Shown here piece after piece: positions 54,655-64,000 of a stretch of 64,000 nucleotides of DNA. The notes beneath the pieces are model-generated. The model saw only the letters and a list, made by a program, of their open reading frames with translations. It did not search any database and was not told the origin of the DNA. The stretch spans positions 106,993 to 170,992 of the forward strand of contig JAOBSW010000831.1 of the NCBI GenBank assembly GCA_026214975.1, written 5' to 3'. Position 1 is the stretch's first letter; each line of letters starts with the position of its first letter. This DNA comes from Gentiana macrophylla. Taxonomy: Eukaryota > Streptophyta > Magnoliopsida > Gentianales > Gentianaceae. The position numbers were made by a program, and so were the translations under genes.

Positions 54655-55033
54655 GAGCAACCCCAATCGTTGCCCCCAATTACATCCTCTAGACATATCG
54701 TTTTCCGTTTCAGTTACACTTTTTCACCACCCAAAAAAAATTTCACTCCAATAATCAACCTCTATACAACCCCCAATAAACAACCTTTTATTATTATTAT
54801 TATTATTATATTAATATTATATCATTATTCTATGCAATTTGAAAAAACTTTGTAAAGGGAGAAGGACCCACCTGACAACAACTTGCAGCTTTTTGCCTCT
54901 ACCAAGCCCCCAATATTACAAGGTGGGTTTAGCATATTTTTTGAAGTCGGGTGTGGTATCAAGCACCACTGTGACTTCAAGGCCCTTGATAGATAATTAT
55001 AGGGGTTGGATTGGGGGTCCATTGGGGTTGCTC
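54655..55033. mobile_element. Tourist-like MITE with TAA target duplication
   Basis: The ends GAGCAACCCCAAT and ATTGGGGTTGCTC are perfect inverted repeats, flanked by TAA on both sides (54652-54654 and 55034-55036), as in PIF/Harbinger-derived Tourist elements. Length is 379 bp. It contains an ATT microsatellite near 54789-54810. No ORF. Confidence 0.88.
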
Positions 55034-55176
55034 TAAGTCCTCACAAAACTCAGAACCTTTTGCACTCAAATAAATCATCTTCAGCACATCATTATTCATG
55101 TGAGGCCACCACCCCCTTTTGTCCTTCGGATATTGAGTTGACCGTGAATAATAATGTATCTAATATAAAAGATTGA

Positions 55177-55410
55177 GCTTACAAGCCACTGGAAGATATT
55201 TTAGCGCGCCTCTCGTCTAACGACTTATCCATCTGCGTTCACAAGAAGAACACTAAGAAAGGGACGGGGAAAGGACTCAAGGTAATTCGTCCAAAAAGAG
55301 CTCGTAAGGGTGGCCGACCGGAGAAACAAGTCGAAGGAGTGACGATCCAAAAATCGTCTCCTTCTAATTTTAGGGTTGTTGCTCTCGGTGATAACTTTGG
55401 GGAACTCTGA
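55177..55410 (+). pseudogene. Open frame with a basic, Gly/Lys-rich stretch, possibly LINE ORF1
   Basis: The frame is open from a stop at 55174 to TGA at 55408, without an ATG. It reads PLEDILARLSSNDLSICVHK, then KKGTGKGLKVIRPKRARKGG, then KSSPSNFRVVALGDNFGEL. Basic glycine-rich tails of this kind occur at the end of plant LINE ORF1 proteins, but I cannot confirm the family. Confidence 0.3.
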
Positions 55411-57260
55411 ATATGAAGATTATAACGAGGGGATTATTTTGGGGTGATTTAGATCGCACTTGAAGGTTATCAAGATGCCTCATGTATCCAATTATTGAAT
55501 TGGAATCAAGTCTCCGTAGTTCCGTAGGGAATGTTTATATAGAGGGCTTAGGCCCTAGGGTTTAATGTGGCGTGTCTATGAGGGACACTAGTCAACGTGT
55601 TCCCTAAGGAAAAGACTACGATTGATTAATCTGAAGGATGCAGGTTCTTAGATCTAAACGAATTAGATCTACGCGCAGCGGACGGATCACGATTTATATA
55701 TTACAATACATAATTAAAGGATTTAACAACTACAAGGGGGTTAAGATCATGTTACCAATAGTAGGAAGAGAAGCCAAGATCTTCCGATGTATTCTCCAAA
55801 CGGCGGTTGGTGGACACCCTTCTTGATACACGAACCTCCTCGATATGCAACACCAAGAAAAACTTGAGTTTTTCTTCTTTTAAAACCCAAGACAAGAAAA
55901 CTAATTTTTCTCTCCTTTTTTATGTGGTAGTCGAAATTAAGCCAATCCATAAGGCTTGGGAGAACTCTCTCTATATATGAGAGTAATCCTTGTCCTCCAA
56001 GGATTTAATAATTAGAGATAATTATTACATAAATCCTTTGTTCCAAATAAAAGATAAATAAAATGATTATCCCAAACAAATTAGGATAAATCATATTAAT
56101 ATCTAATATTCCATGAATTATCATTTAACAAATAAAAGATAAATCACATTTCAAATAATTATCCAAGAAAACTAATTTCTCTCTAATTAATTGACATCAC
56201 AATTGGCGCCACATATAAGGGCTTCTAAGCCCACATAAAATGTCTTTCATGTGTATTATATTATTTAGCCCAACTAAATAATATCCATGCATATCAATTA
56301 ATTAGCCAGACCAATTAATTATCACTTTGAGGCCCAAATAACAAGATTATTAGTCCGAATTATGAAGCCACATCGGGGACCATGGACCTATAACTAAGTA
56401 GCTCCAATAATTAATTATTCATCGAACCGAATAAGTACATTAATTATTAATTCGGGATTACATACCATAAACCCGAATCGAACTCTACCGATTATAGATG
56501 TATACTTATACTCAACCCATAGAGTGAATAAGCGTCCATTGATATAATCACTACATACGGATTAACCCTCCATAGACTATCCATTCGAGTGGGAAGTCTC
56601 CGTGAACCCGACTCGAATATCTTATCCTTATTTACCATTAACCCACAGTGATCAATTAGTTCACATATATCGACTAGTAGCTAATTAGTCTAACATGGCT
56701 GGGCCCATCGATCATTTTCTTAGGGCTAACAAATAAAGGGATTCGTCTCTCTTCCCGCGAGGAAGGAATGGATTCCATGTCGTGAAAATCGAACTACTCA
56801 CTCATCCGGAGATAGGGCCAATGAGAAGTGGCTTGGAACACATTATTTAAGTGAACCGTAATTAACACATCAAACACTACCCCGGGACAAGCGGCACCTG
56901 TGATCACCTCGGGATTAAGGTTGATCCATATATGATCATCTAATGATTTAATAAGATTCCTCGATTCACGGAATTATACCGAGAAATTCAGATTAAATCG
57001 GTCCAGTCTATATGAATGCCATCATATATAAATGCCCCACGTAGGTACCCTCTACCGGCAGATCCGGATAAGACTATCACACAAGGTGTTTAAGCGCATT
57101 ATTGGTGTTTTAATCAAGAGACCTAAACTCGATTAAGTTCACCACGGACTAACAGATTTAAGTATATCACCACTAACTCAATCCTCGCGTGCATGCCATA
57201 CACCGATAAGCGTTACATACTAATATACTTAGGGTTTTTGAAAGATGTATTATTTACAAG

Positions 57261-59988
57261 TGTTAAGGGTGATTTTATATGATTTATATCGTTATATTTT
57301 GTAATAATTTCCCTCATATTTGTATAATTTGCATAGAAAATAGCGTTTAAGCTGGTTTATTGAGCAAATGAGGTTTTAAATGGTTTATTCGCAAAATTGG
57401 CTAAATTATGTGTTTTAATGATGGTTTTATGTTTATTTGGATTATATTACATTTTGCGATGTTTTAATGACTTGTAGATACATATTTCGATGCTCAAGTC
57501 GGACTTAATTGATGAGAAAGAGATAATGATGGAATTGGCTAGAGGAAAGAGATAGAGTTGAAGATTTTGAATTTGGATCTAAATGAGCCGGCGTCCAAGT
57601 CCCGTCGATCTGGACTAGCGTCGAGAATATTGGGTAGCGTCGAGGATGAGATTTTAGTTCGAGAAAGTTTGACGCCGAGTAAGCGGGCGTCGAAGGAAGT
57701 CAAGGCACCTTGGGCGGGCGTCCATCATAGTGGGACGGGCGTCCATCATAGTGGGCGGGCGTCCGACCATCGCCATCTTTGAAACCGACCTTGTTTTCTA
57801 TATATAGTCGCGTTATTTTCAACCACTAGGATCATACATTGAACCCCCTAAACCCTGAAGAGGCGGCTCGGCTGCGTTTTCTTATTTACATACAATTTTA
57901 TCATCTTTTTATTCCATGTTCTCGAATCAAGCAATTTCTCGGTTCCATATCATGTCCAGAGGCTAAATCCCTCTAGAAGCGGCGTTGTCATGAAGCCGTT
58001 CTACCAACACTTTGATTTCATTTCGAGGATTATCTTGTGAGTATTTTATCCAAAGTTGTATCTTTATTATTGTTTATCATTGTTTATTGCAATTTTGTCG
58101 AAAGATTATTGTATGATTGATTCTTTGGTTTGATTTGGATGAAAATCATAATTGAACCACTAGAATCAAAATAATAAAGATTAGATTTTTAACCTATAAA
58201 ATAACGAGATTTGATTAGGTTGAATCTCTAGATAACTAGATTGAGAAATCTTACACGCCGCTTTGAAAGTAATAATCTTTAAAATCGAGAGATATGAAGA
58301 TTAAGAAACGAACTTTTCTAAGAAATTAGGAGTTCATGCCTTGGTTAGGTGAATCACAACTTGGTTAAAGATCACGAGATAACTTTCAATTGGAATTGAA
58401 TGTTGTAGGATAGGTGGATCAATTGCTTGTTCGTTCGTAACTTTATTGATTAAAAACCCTTGAATTTGAAGTGTTTAGCTTAGTTAGTCTTTTATTGCAT
58501 ATTAGGTTTAGTTTAGTTTAAATTGGTTCGAAACTATCTTTCCTGGCTTTAGATCCTTGATCTTCTGTCCAGTTTACGTTATTGTTATCTTTCTTGTGAA
58601 TTATTTACTGTTTTCGTATCTGTTTAGTTTAGTAATCGTGACATAGGTTAGTTAGTTAAATAAAAACTAGGATTAGCAGTAGTATAGCGATTATACCGGA
58701 GTCGATCACAGGGAATCGAGGTTGTTTAATCTAGTTCTTATTAATTCTTCTAAAATTGTCACTACTAATTATTACTAAACCTAAACTAAAACGGAAGATA
58801 AGCGGAGAGAGGATTGTCACCCAAAGCCAGGAAAATATAAATTCGAACAAAAGCAAATAAAATAAAACTACAACTAAGAAAACAATAAAACTAACTATCA
58901 TGATAATGGATCGAAGCAAATCAACATAGAACAAACATGATCCACCATCCATGAACCCTTAATTCTTCCCTAGATTATCTTATGATGATTCAATCAAAGT
59001 TGTGGTTCACCTAATCAAAGGTATGAATTCCTACTCGTAAGTAATCAAATCTATCAATCTCATCATCTTCCGATCTATAGAGATTAACGCTCTCAAAACA
59101 AGGTGCAAGATTTATTAGATCTAACAACCAGAAATCTAACCTATCAACTTCCGTTATGTCAAGGTTAAAAGTCTAATCTTTCTATGGTGATCTAAGGTTT
59201 ACACCGATTTTCATCATACATGGTAAACATCAAATTGCAATACATCTTCCGATATCGATTGCATAAACAAATAAACAAAGGAAAGAAACAAACTTGAAAT
59301 TAAACTCACAAAATATCCAAAGGAAGAAATAAAGCGTGCTAACGAAAATTTTCCCATGGCATGCTCCAAGTTCACAATTTTCAGACAAGATTCATGAATC
59401 GAACAAGAATAGAAAGCGGAAACAAAACTTAATCTAATCCACCTTGAAGCCTCCTGAAAGAAGGTCAGGCCGCTAAGGTTTTCTCTAATGATTATGCATC
59501 AATAAGAGTCAATAATGTGTGTTTTAGGGTTGAAATCGTGCTGCTATTTATAGGAAAAATAGGTCGGCCGCTATTATGTCGGTGTTGGGCGCCCGTCCCG
59601 ACCTTCTCGGCGCTTGGTTAATTTGCTTGGATACTCAGGCATACGCTCGTCCAATGGCTTGATCTTTGATTTTCTTCTATCCTTTATCCTTTCTTTCCAT
59701 CTTTATCTCCTCTCCATCATATAAATCTTGGTTAAATCATCTTTAAATCCTCTTCTAATCCATATCTCGGTATCTACAATAATAAAAAACATACCAAAGC
59801 GTAATATAACTCCAAAATAATATAAAATCACAATTTAAGCACATAATTCGTTCGTTTTTGCAATTTAACTATTAAAAACACCACTTGCTCAATATTTCAA
59901 TATAAAGCTCGATTTATGAGAATAATACGAATATGGGGAAATTGATATAAAACATATCCTTATAAAGCGTATAAAATCACCCTTAACA
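57261..59988. mobile_element. Two LTRs joined tail to tail inside one target duplication
   Basis: 57261 opens with TGTTAAGGGTGATTTTATA in plus orientation and 59988 closes with its inverse (TAAAATCACCCTTAACA). ACAAG flanks both outer ends (57256-57260 and 59989-59993). The halves meet near 58640-58690. Both are relatives of the solo LTR at 10826, but the right half is closer to that copy than to the left half. Each half has its own TATA box (57799-57806 plus; 59544-59552 minus). Each seems to lack the last part of the LTR. There is no gag or pol. Confidence 0.75.
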
Positions 59989-60081
59989 ACAAGCACAAAG
60001 CAAGTAATAAGGTGAGATAAAATCACTCATCCATTGTTAAAAACAATTACACAAATTGTCTTTCGGGCACTACACCTAACA

Positions 60082-63000
60082 ATCTCCCCACTTGCACGAA
60101 ATGACAAGTAACGATTGTTTTTAGAGCACACCCTTTCTTATCTTATTCACAACACTCTCCCACTTGCTCTAAAAGCAGTTGAGATATATCCCTCAATGCC
60201 GTACCCTCCAAGCACTCGACTTGGTACACTGATCAGTTAGGTTGTCGGCTCGAAACGATCTTTAGGATCGAAACGTCGCCGGTCCATCTAATCAGGCGGT
60301 ACTCTCTCTCAATATGCTTTTGACCTCTAGTGACTGAGAAGATCCTTCTAAGCTATCACTTCACTGTTTTCACAATGAAGTGATATCGGCTAATTAGACA
60401 CAGAATTGCTCCCGAGATCGAAAGGAAATTCCTTAGCCATATCACCACTCTAGTGCGCCGAAAGGCTGCTCGTATCCGATTAACTAAAATCAAATTGGTG
60501 ATTCTGGATTTCTCCATACTATAGCTCCATCACAATGATTAAACATCGAGTCGAGATCGCCCCCAACGATCATCCTTAATCGACTATAAGTCGAGAATTA
60601 GGTGTAGTCAACCATATTCAAGTTTGCACCGAATATACAAGCACATTATTCCTCGTTCTTCAAAAATACTTGAGGATGTACTAAAACCGCTATTCAATGC
60701 TCAATCCGAGATTTGACTATTATTGACTTGTGACAACCTGACTTGCCGTTATCCGAGAGAGACTCTATCCCATTTTCTCTTTATCCGAAGATTTAGAGAA
60801 TCATTCCTGAGAGGTAGGGTAGGACTACTCTCGATGAATATTGCATACGTATATGCATGATCATCTTATCCAATAAGATAGGTGGGATAGCCAATGACTT
60901 CATTCTCATGAATTTGACCGAATCAAATTCTTAGAATATAGTCAATTCTCTCATCTAGAGAATCTTGGCGTGTCGATTTCCGACTTGAGATAGCACACCC
61001 ATGTTGTTTCCAAGCTGTTTGATGTTATCATTCATGAACACTAATACTACTACTTTACCAATATTGATATCCAGTCTCTGTAAAGAATTATCAATATTAC
61101 GGTCAAGTCCACATATTTTAAAACATGTGACTTTAAATGACCGAGAGGTTCTCTTAAATCCACAAAGGATATAAGCCCCGGTAGTATCTCGCCATTTGTT
61201 CAAACCAAGACCATACATTTCGAATGAATCGGACTCCGTTTTGCTGGCAAGAAAGTCTCAGAGAATCACCCACATTTTTTGTTTTTTAACGAAATCCAGC
61301 CAAGATTGAGTGGTGAGAGAGTTCAAGGTCTGGTTAAATCTACTGCTTGTGGGAATCCCCATACCACTCAACTTTGTTTGAAAGTTTAAACTTTCCTATT
61401 CATTCGACTCTTTCCGTGTAGATCCAATTGCTCCCACCGGGCCTCGAGGCACTCAGTGGTGGTTGCAAGTGGTGAAACAGAGGCTCGAGTGCAAAACTCC
61501 ATTCACAGGGGTTAAGGTTTTCAAACCAACCTCTATGATCGAGAATCCTATCTGAGCACTAAGAGCCATAGGTTATCAATCACCCCAATGTTTATCAGAA
61601 GTACACAAAACCACAATGGGTCAATGGTTAAACCATACTCCCAGCTGTGTCTTGGGTGGATTGATATTACGATCCTAGTAGTATTTAGCAGTGTACTCAC
61701 CAACAAGCGATGTTGGGCGTGAGTGCGATTCAAATCAGACAGTAACTACCTTTAGGTAACCGTACTCCAGAGTTTAAAGGTACATTATTTATAGATTCTA
61801 TCGAAGGCTTGTGTGATTCAACCGCCACTTTACGATCTCAAGAATCTTATAACCAACCTTTACTCGTCTCATTAAGATATTTCACAAACATATTCTAATC
61901 TGAACGATCGCAAAATCTCCGATCTACCTTTAAGCATTAAATGCTAAATGCATACATTTACTAGAAGTGGTGTGAACAAATTCTACTCTTATCCATAAAT
62001 TCACAAGCATCTTCTAAGTAGACTTCTCGGTTTACATAATAATGTTAACCATCATTTTGCAACGAATTATCTTAATCGAGTTTAGTTGGTGGGTATTGTA
62101 GCGTATCAATAACTATATAGGGAAAGTTTATGGTTTCTTCCTCGGTGAGTAAACATTCCATTAGGAAGCGGGCCGAGGTATCAGTCCCAGACTATGCGAT
62201 AGCCTATTTCGAGTATGGAATACTCTATTCTCTGCTAAAATCGAGAGACTCCTCCTCGTATTCTTTCGATAAACTAACCGGCGTTTTGAGTAGTTATCAG
62301 ACGAGAATGTCATCACTCAAAAACTCCCACTAGCTTGTATCTCTCTACTAGACCCGAAGGTATGGCGAACAAGCTATGTTACTCCTTTAAATCTATTACC
62401 ACTTTCCGATTGAAAGGAAACTTAGTCATTGTTCCTTTGAGATAGTTTTCCTAGTGGGAGATAGGAATCACCCTTAGCTTGATCGTGAGGGTCTTTTCTC
62501 CAGGATATATGCAGCACAATTAATAGATATTGAAATGTTGTTTATCTTAATATGGAAACCTTTTACATAATAGTTTAAGGCGCATTTACTTATACATTTT
62601 CAAACATTTCTTAGTGGTTACTGACTTTATCAAACAAAGTCCAAGTCTCGATTCTTACTACAAAATGTCATATTCACTTTACCTTGAGGCAACAATATAT
62701 CGAGTTGAAAGTGAATCCATTTGTTTCAATGAATCTGAAAAGCGAAGAAAAAAAAATTCTGTGATGTTCAGGATAGAATCCGAAATTCATTTCTATATTA
62801 CTCCCACTATTTTAGTGAAATTCGCGCGTTATGTTACTTTATTAATCATTAATGCATTGCTTCTTCCTTCTTCCAAAGAACTAATCTACGAAGTCAAGTT
62901 TCTCGGTTAAGAAAGTCAGCTAAGGATTCATTGGTTAGTGATCCAAATCACTTTCCTTATCCTATTAATATTTCGGTTTAGCCTCAAACTTAGTTTAGAT

Positions 63001-64000
63001 GATTAACACTTGTGAGCATTTTTCCCATTCTTGACTTTCTTTAAAAGGAAATAGTCTTGAACTAGTAGTTCATTTGAGTAGACATTACTCGTGAGCGTGG
63101 GATGTCTAATGAAAGCGTTACCAGGTGGGACTAATTTTCTAATAAATTAGAAAAACATAAGATAAAAGCTCTACCAGGTTTATAGGTTCCAAATACCGTC
63201 TAACTAGCGACACTTAAATTTATGATTCTCCAATTTTCTATTAGGAAATTTCTCGATGTAGACACTACACAATTAAAATTCATAGAAGAATTTGCCACGT
63301 CCCAATCATCTTTCAAACTAAGCTATGGTTGTCTCTGCGTTCAACACAGGTGTGGTGATGACTTAACATACTTGTTTACGTCTACTTAAGTCTTCAAAGC
63401 TCAGAAATATCTCTTCCGAAAAATTAATGCGCATGTGAGATTAATAGGTACAACGTTCTAATTCTTAACCAGCACTTACTTGAAGTCAGTTACTGAGTCA
63501 ATTTTACCTTAGCGGTCTAGCACACCCAGAGATATATATATGATTGTAAATAAAATTGATAGAATAAATCCAAATCATACACTACTAATAAATTTTAGAA
63601 CTATAAACTAAAAGGTACTTATAGTCATCCTACCGTTTCAAGGGATTTAATCGTAATGCCTCGGTGCCGCTTGCAGGGTAGGTCGAGAGGTTTAGATTAA
63701 TATTGAGGATCGAGATTGAGAATTGAACATCTCGTTTGTGATCGCTGATCACCCTTCCTTTTTCAGCCAAGGTACTTCAAAAAATACCCTTTATGAGTGT
63801 GACCTCATCGTCTCTGATTTTAGGTAGACCCCAGAGTGTGCGCGCTTAGGGTGGTCAGTTGACCAGCAGTACCCAAAATCCTATCCTTTGAAAGACCAAG
63901 CCTTGAATTTTGATAGCGGTGAAGGGCCTTCCAGGGGCGAAATCAAAAGCGACACAGCGTCACCATTCTCGCGTTAGCAATGTGTCAGCGGTAGAGGCCG
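60082..64000 (-). pseudogene. Interior of the second element, decayed
   Basis: Starts ATCTCCCCACTTGCACGAAA, directly comparable with ATCTCCCACTTGCACGAAA at 45612. Block order follows the first element through the GC-richer part at 63800-64000 (matched at about 49600-49800). No frame exceeds about 100 codons. The longest (62614-62910 plus) lies on the wrong strand for the element and is not credible. Confidence 0.5.

Larger units (their letters stand above)
55598..64000 (-). mobile_element. Second LTR element of the 43787 family, cut by the right window edge
   Basis: The left LTR runs from about 55598 (TGTTCCC) to 60081 (CACCTAACA), interrupted at 57261-59993 by another insertion; without it the LTR would be about 1.75 kb. 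A purine tract (AGTGGGGAGAT on the minus strand) follows at 60082, so the element reads leftward. The interior to the window end matches the order of blocks in 45612-50300 and is equally broken. The left LTR boundary is tentative. The other LTR is outside the window. Confidence 0.75.

Noticed and set aside
62614..62910. 98-codon plus-strand frame in the second large LTR element
   Set aside because: It lies opposite to the element's reading direction and has no recognisable content.

Overview
The window is AT-rich nuclear DNA from a flowering plant, most likely a eudicot. The evidence is a plant-specific LOB-domain transcription factor gene with a typical plant intron position, several lineages of plant Ty1/copia retrotransposons primed by initiator-Met tRNA, a CACTA transposon with a 3-bp target duplication, Tourist-like and other MITEs, and LINE 3' tails. 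I cannot name the species. Only three genes look intact and belong to the host: an LBD (LOB-domain) gene on the minus strand (24341 to 19593) and two small secreted cysteine-rich peptide genes on the plus strand (15849-17061 and 39178-39656). A fourth, weaker candidate is a two-exon small gene at 18893-18407 (minus).

Layout. 1-9745: a minus-strand SIRE-type copia element running off the left edge, with 5' LTR (8268-9745), decayed gag and pol, and an env-like ORF downstream of pol. 9767-15795: a segment present twice, each copy carrying the same broken histone H2B pseudogene. The first copy is interrupted by a 1.4-kb solo LTR (10826-12248) whose empty site is preserved in the second copy. Between the copies lie a gag-deleted copia fragment and unclassified sequence. 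15.8-17.1 kb: cysteine-rich peptide gene 1, whose promoter lies in the duplicated segment, so the first copy holds an orphan promoter. 18.2-24.4 kb: the small two-exon candidate and the LBD gene, whose 4-kb intron carries a complete CACTA element with two tRNA-like modules. 24.4-33.4 kb: intergenic sequence with LINE tails, MITEs, a permuted DEAD-box helicase pseudogene and copia relics. 33434-38724: a complete Tork/Tnt1-like copia element. 38.9-39.7 kb: cysteine-rich peptide gene 2. 41424-53712: a short-LTR copia element split inside integrase by a complete 9.4-kb LTR element (43787-53213). 54-55.4 kb: two MITEs and two short unrecognised ORFs. 55.6 kb to the end: a relative of the 9.4-kb element, its LTR interrupted by two LTRs joined tail to tail (57261-59988) inside one target duplication.

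The two cysteine-rich genes share a 49-nt signal-peptide exon, a phase-1 intron, and a second exon encoding C-x(8 or 13)-C-x5-C-x4-C-x-C-x(9 or 10)-C. This is the spacing style of an inhibitor cystine knot (knottin). They are the best candidate here for an undescribed local peptide family. A caution applies to the retrotransposons: where paired LTRs can be compared, many differences sit at CAG/CTG trinucleotides and do not look like deamination. Some frameshifts and some LTR divergence may therefore be sequencing errors at CHG-methylated sites.
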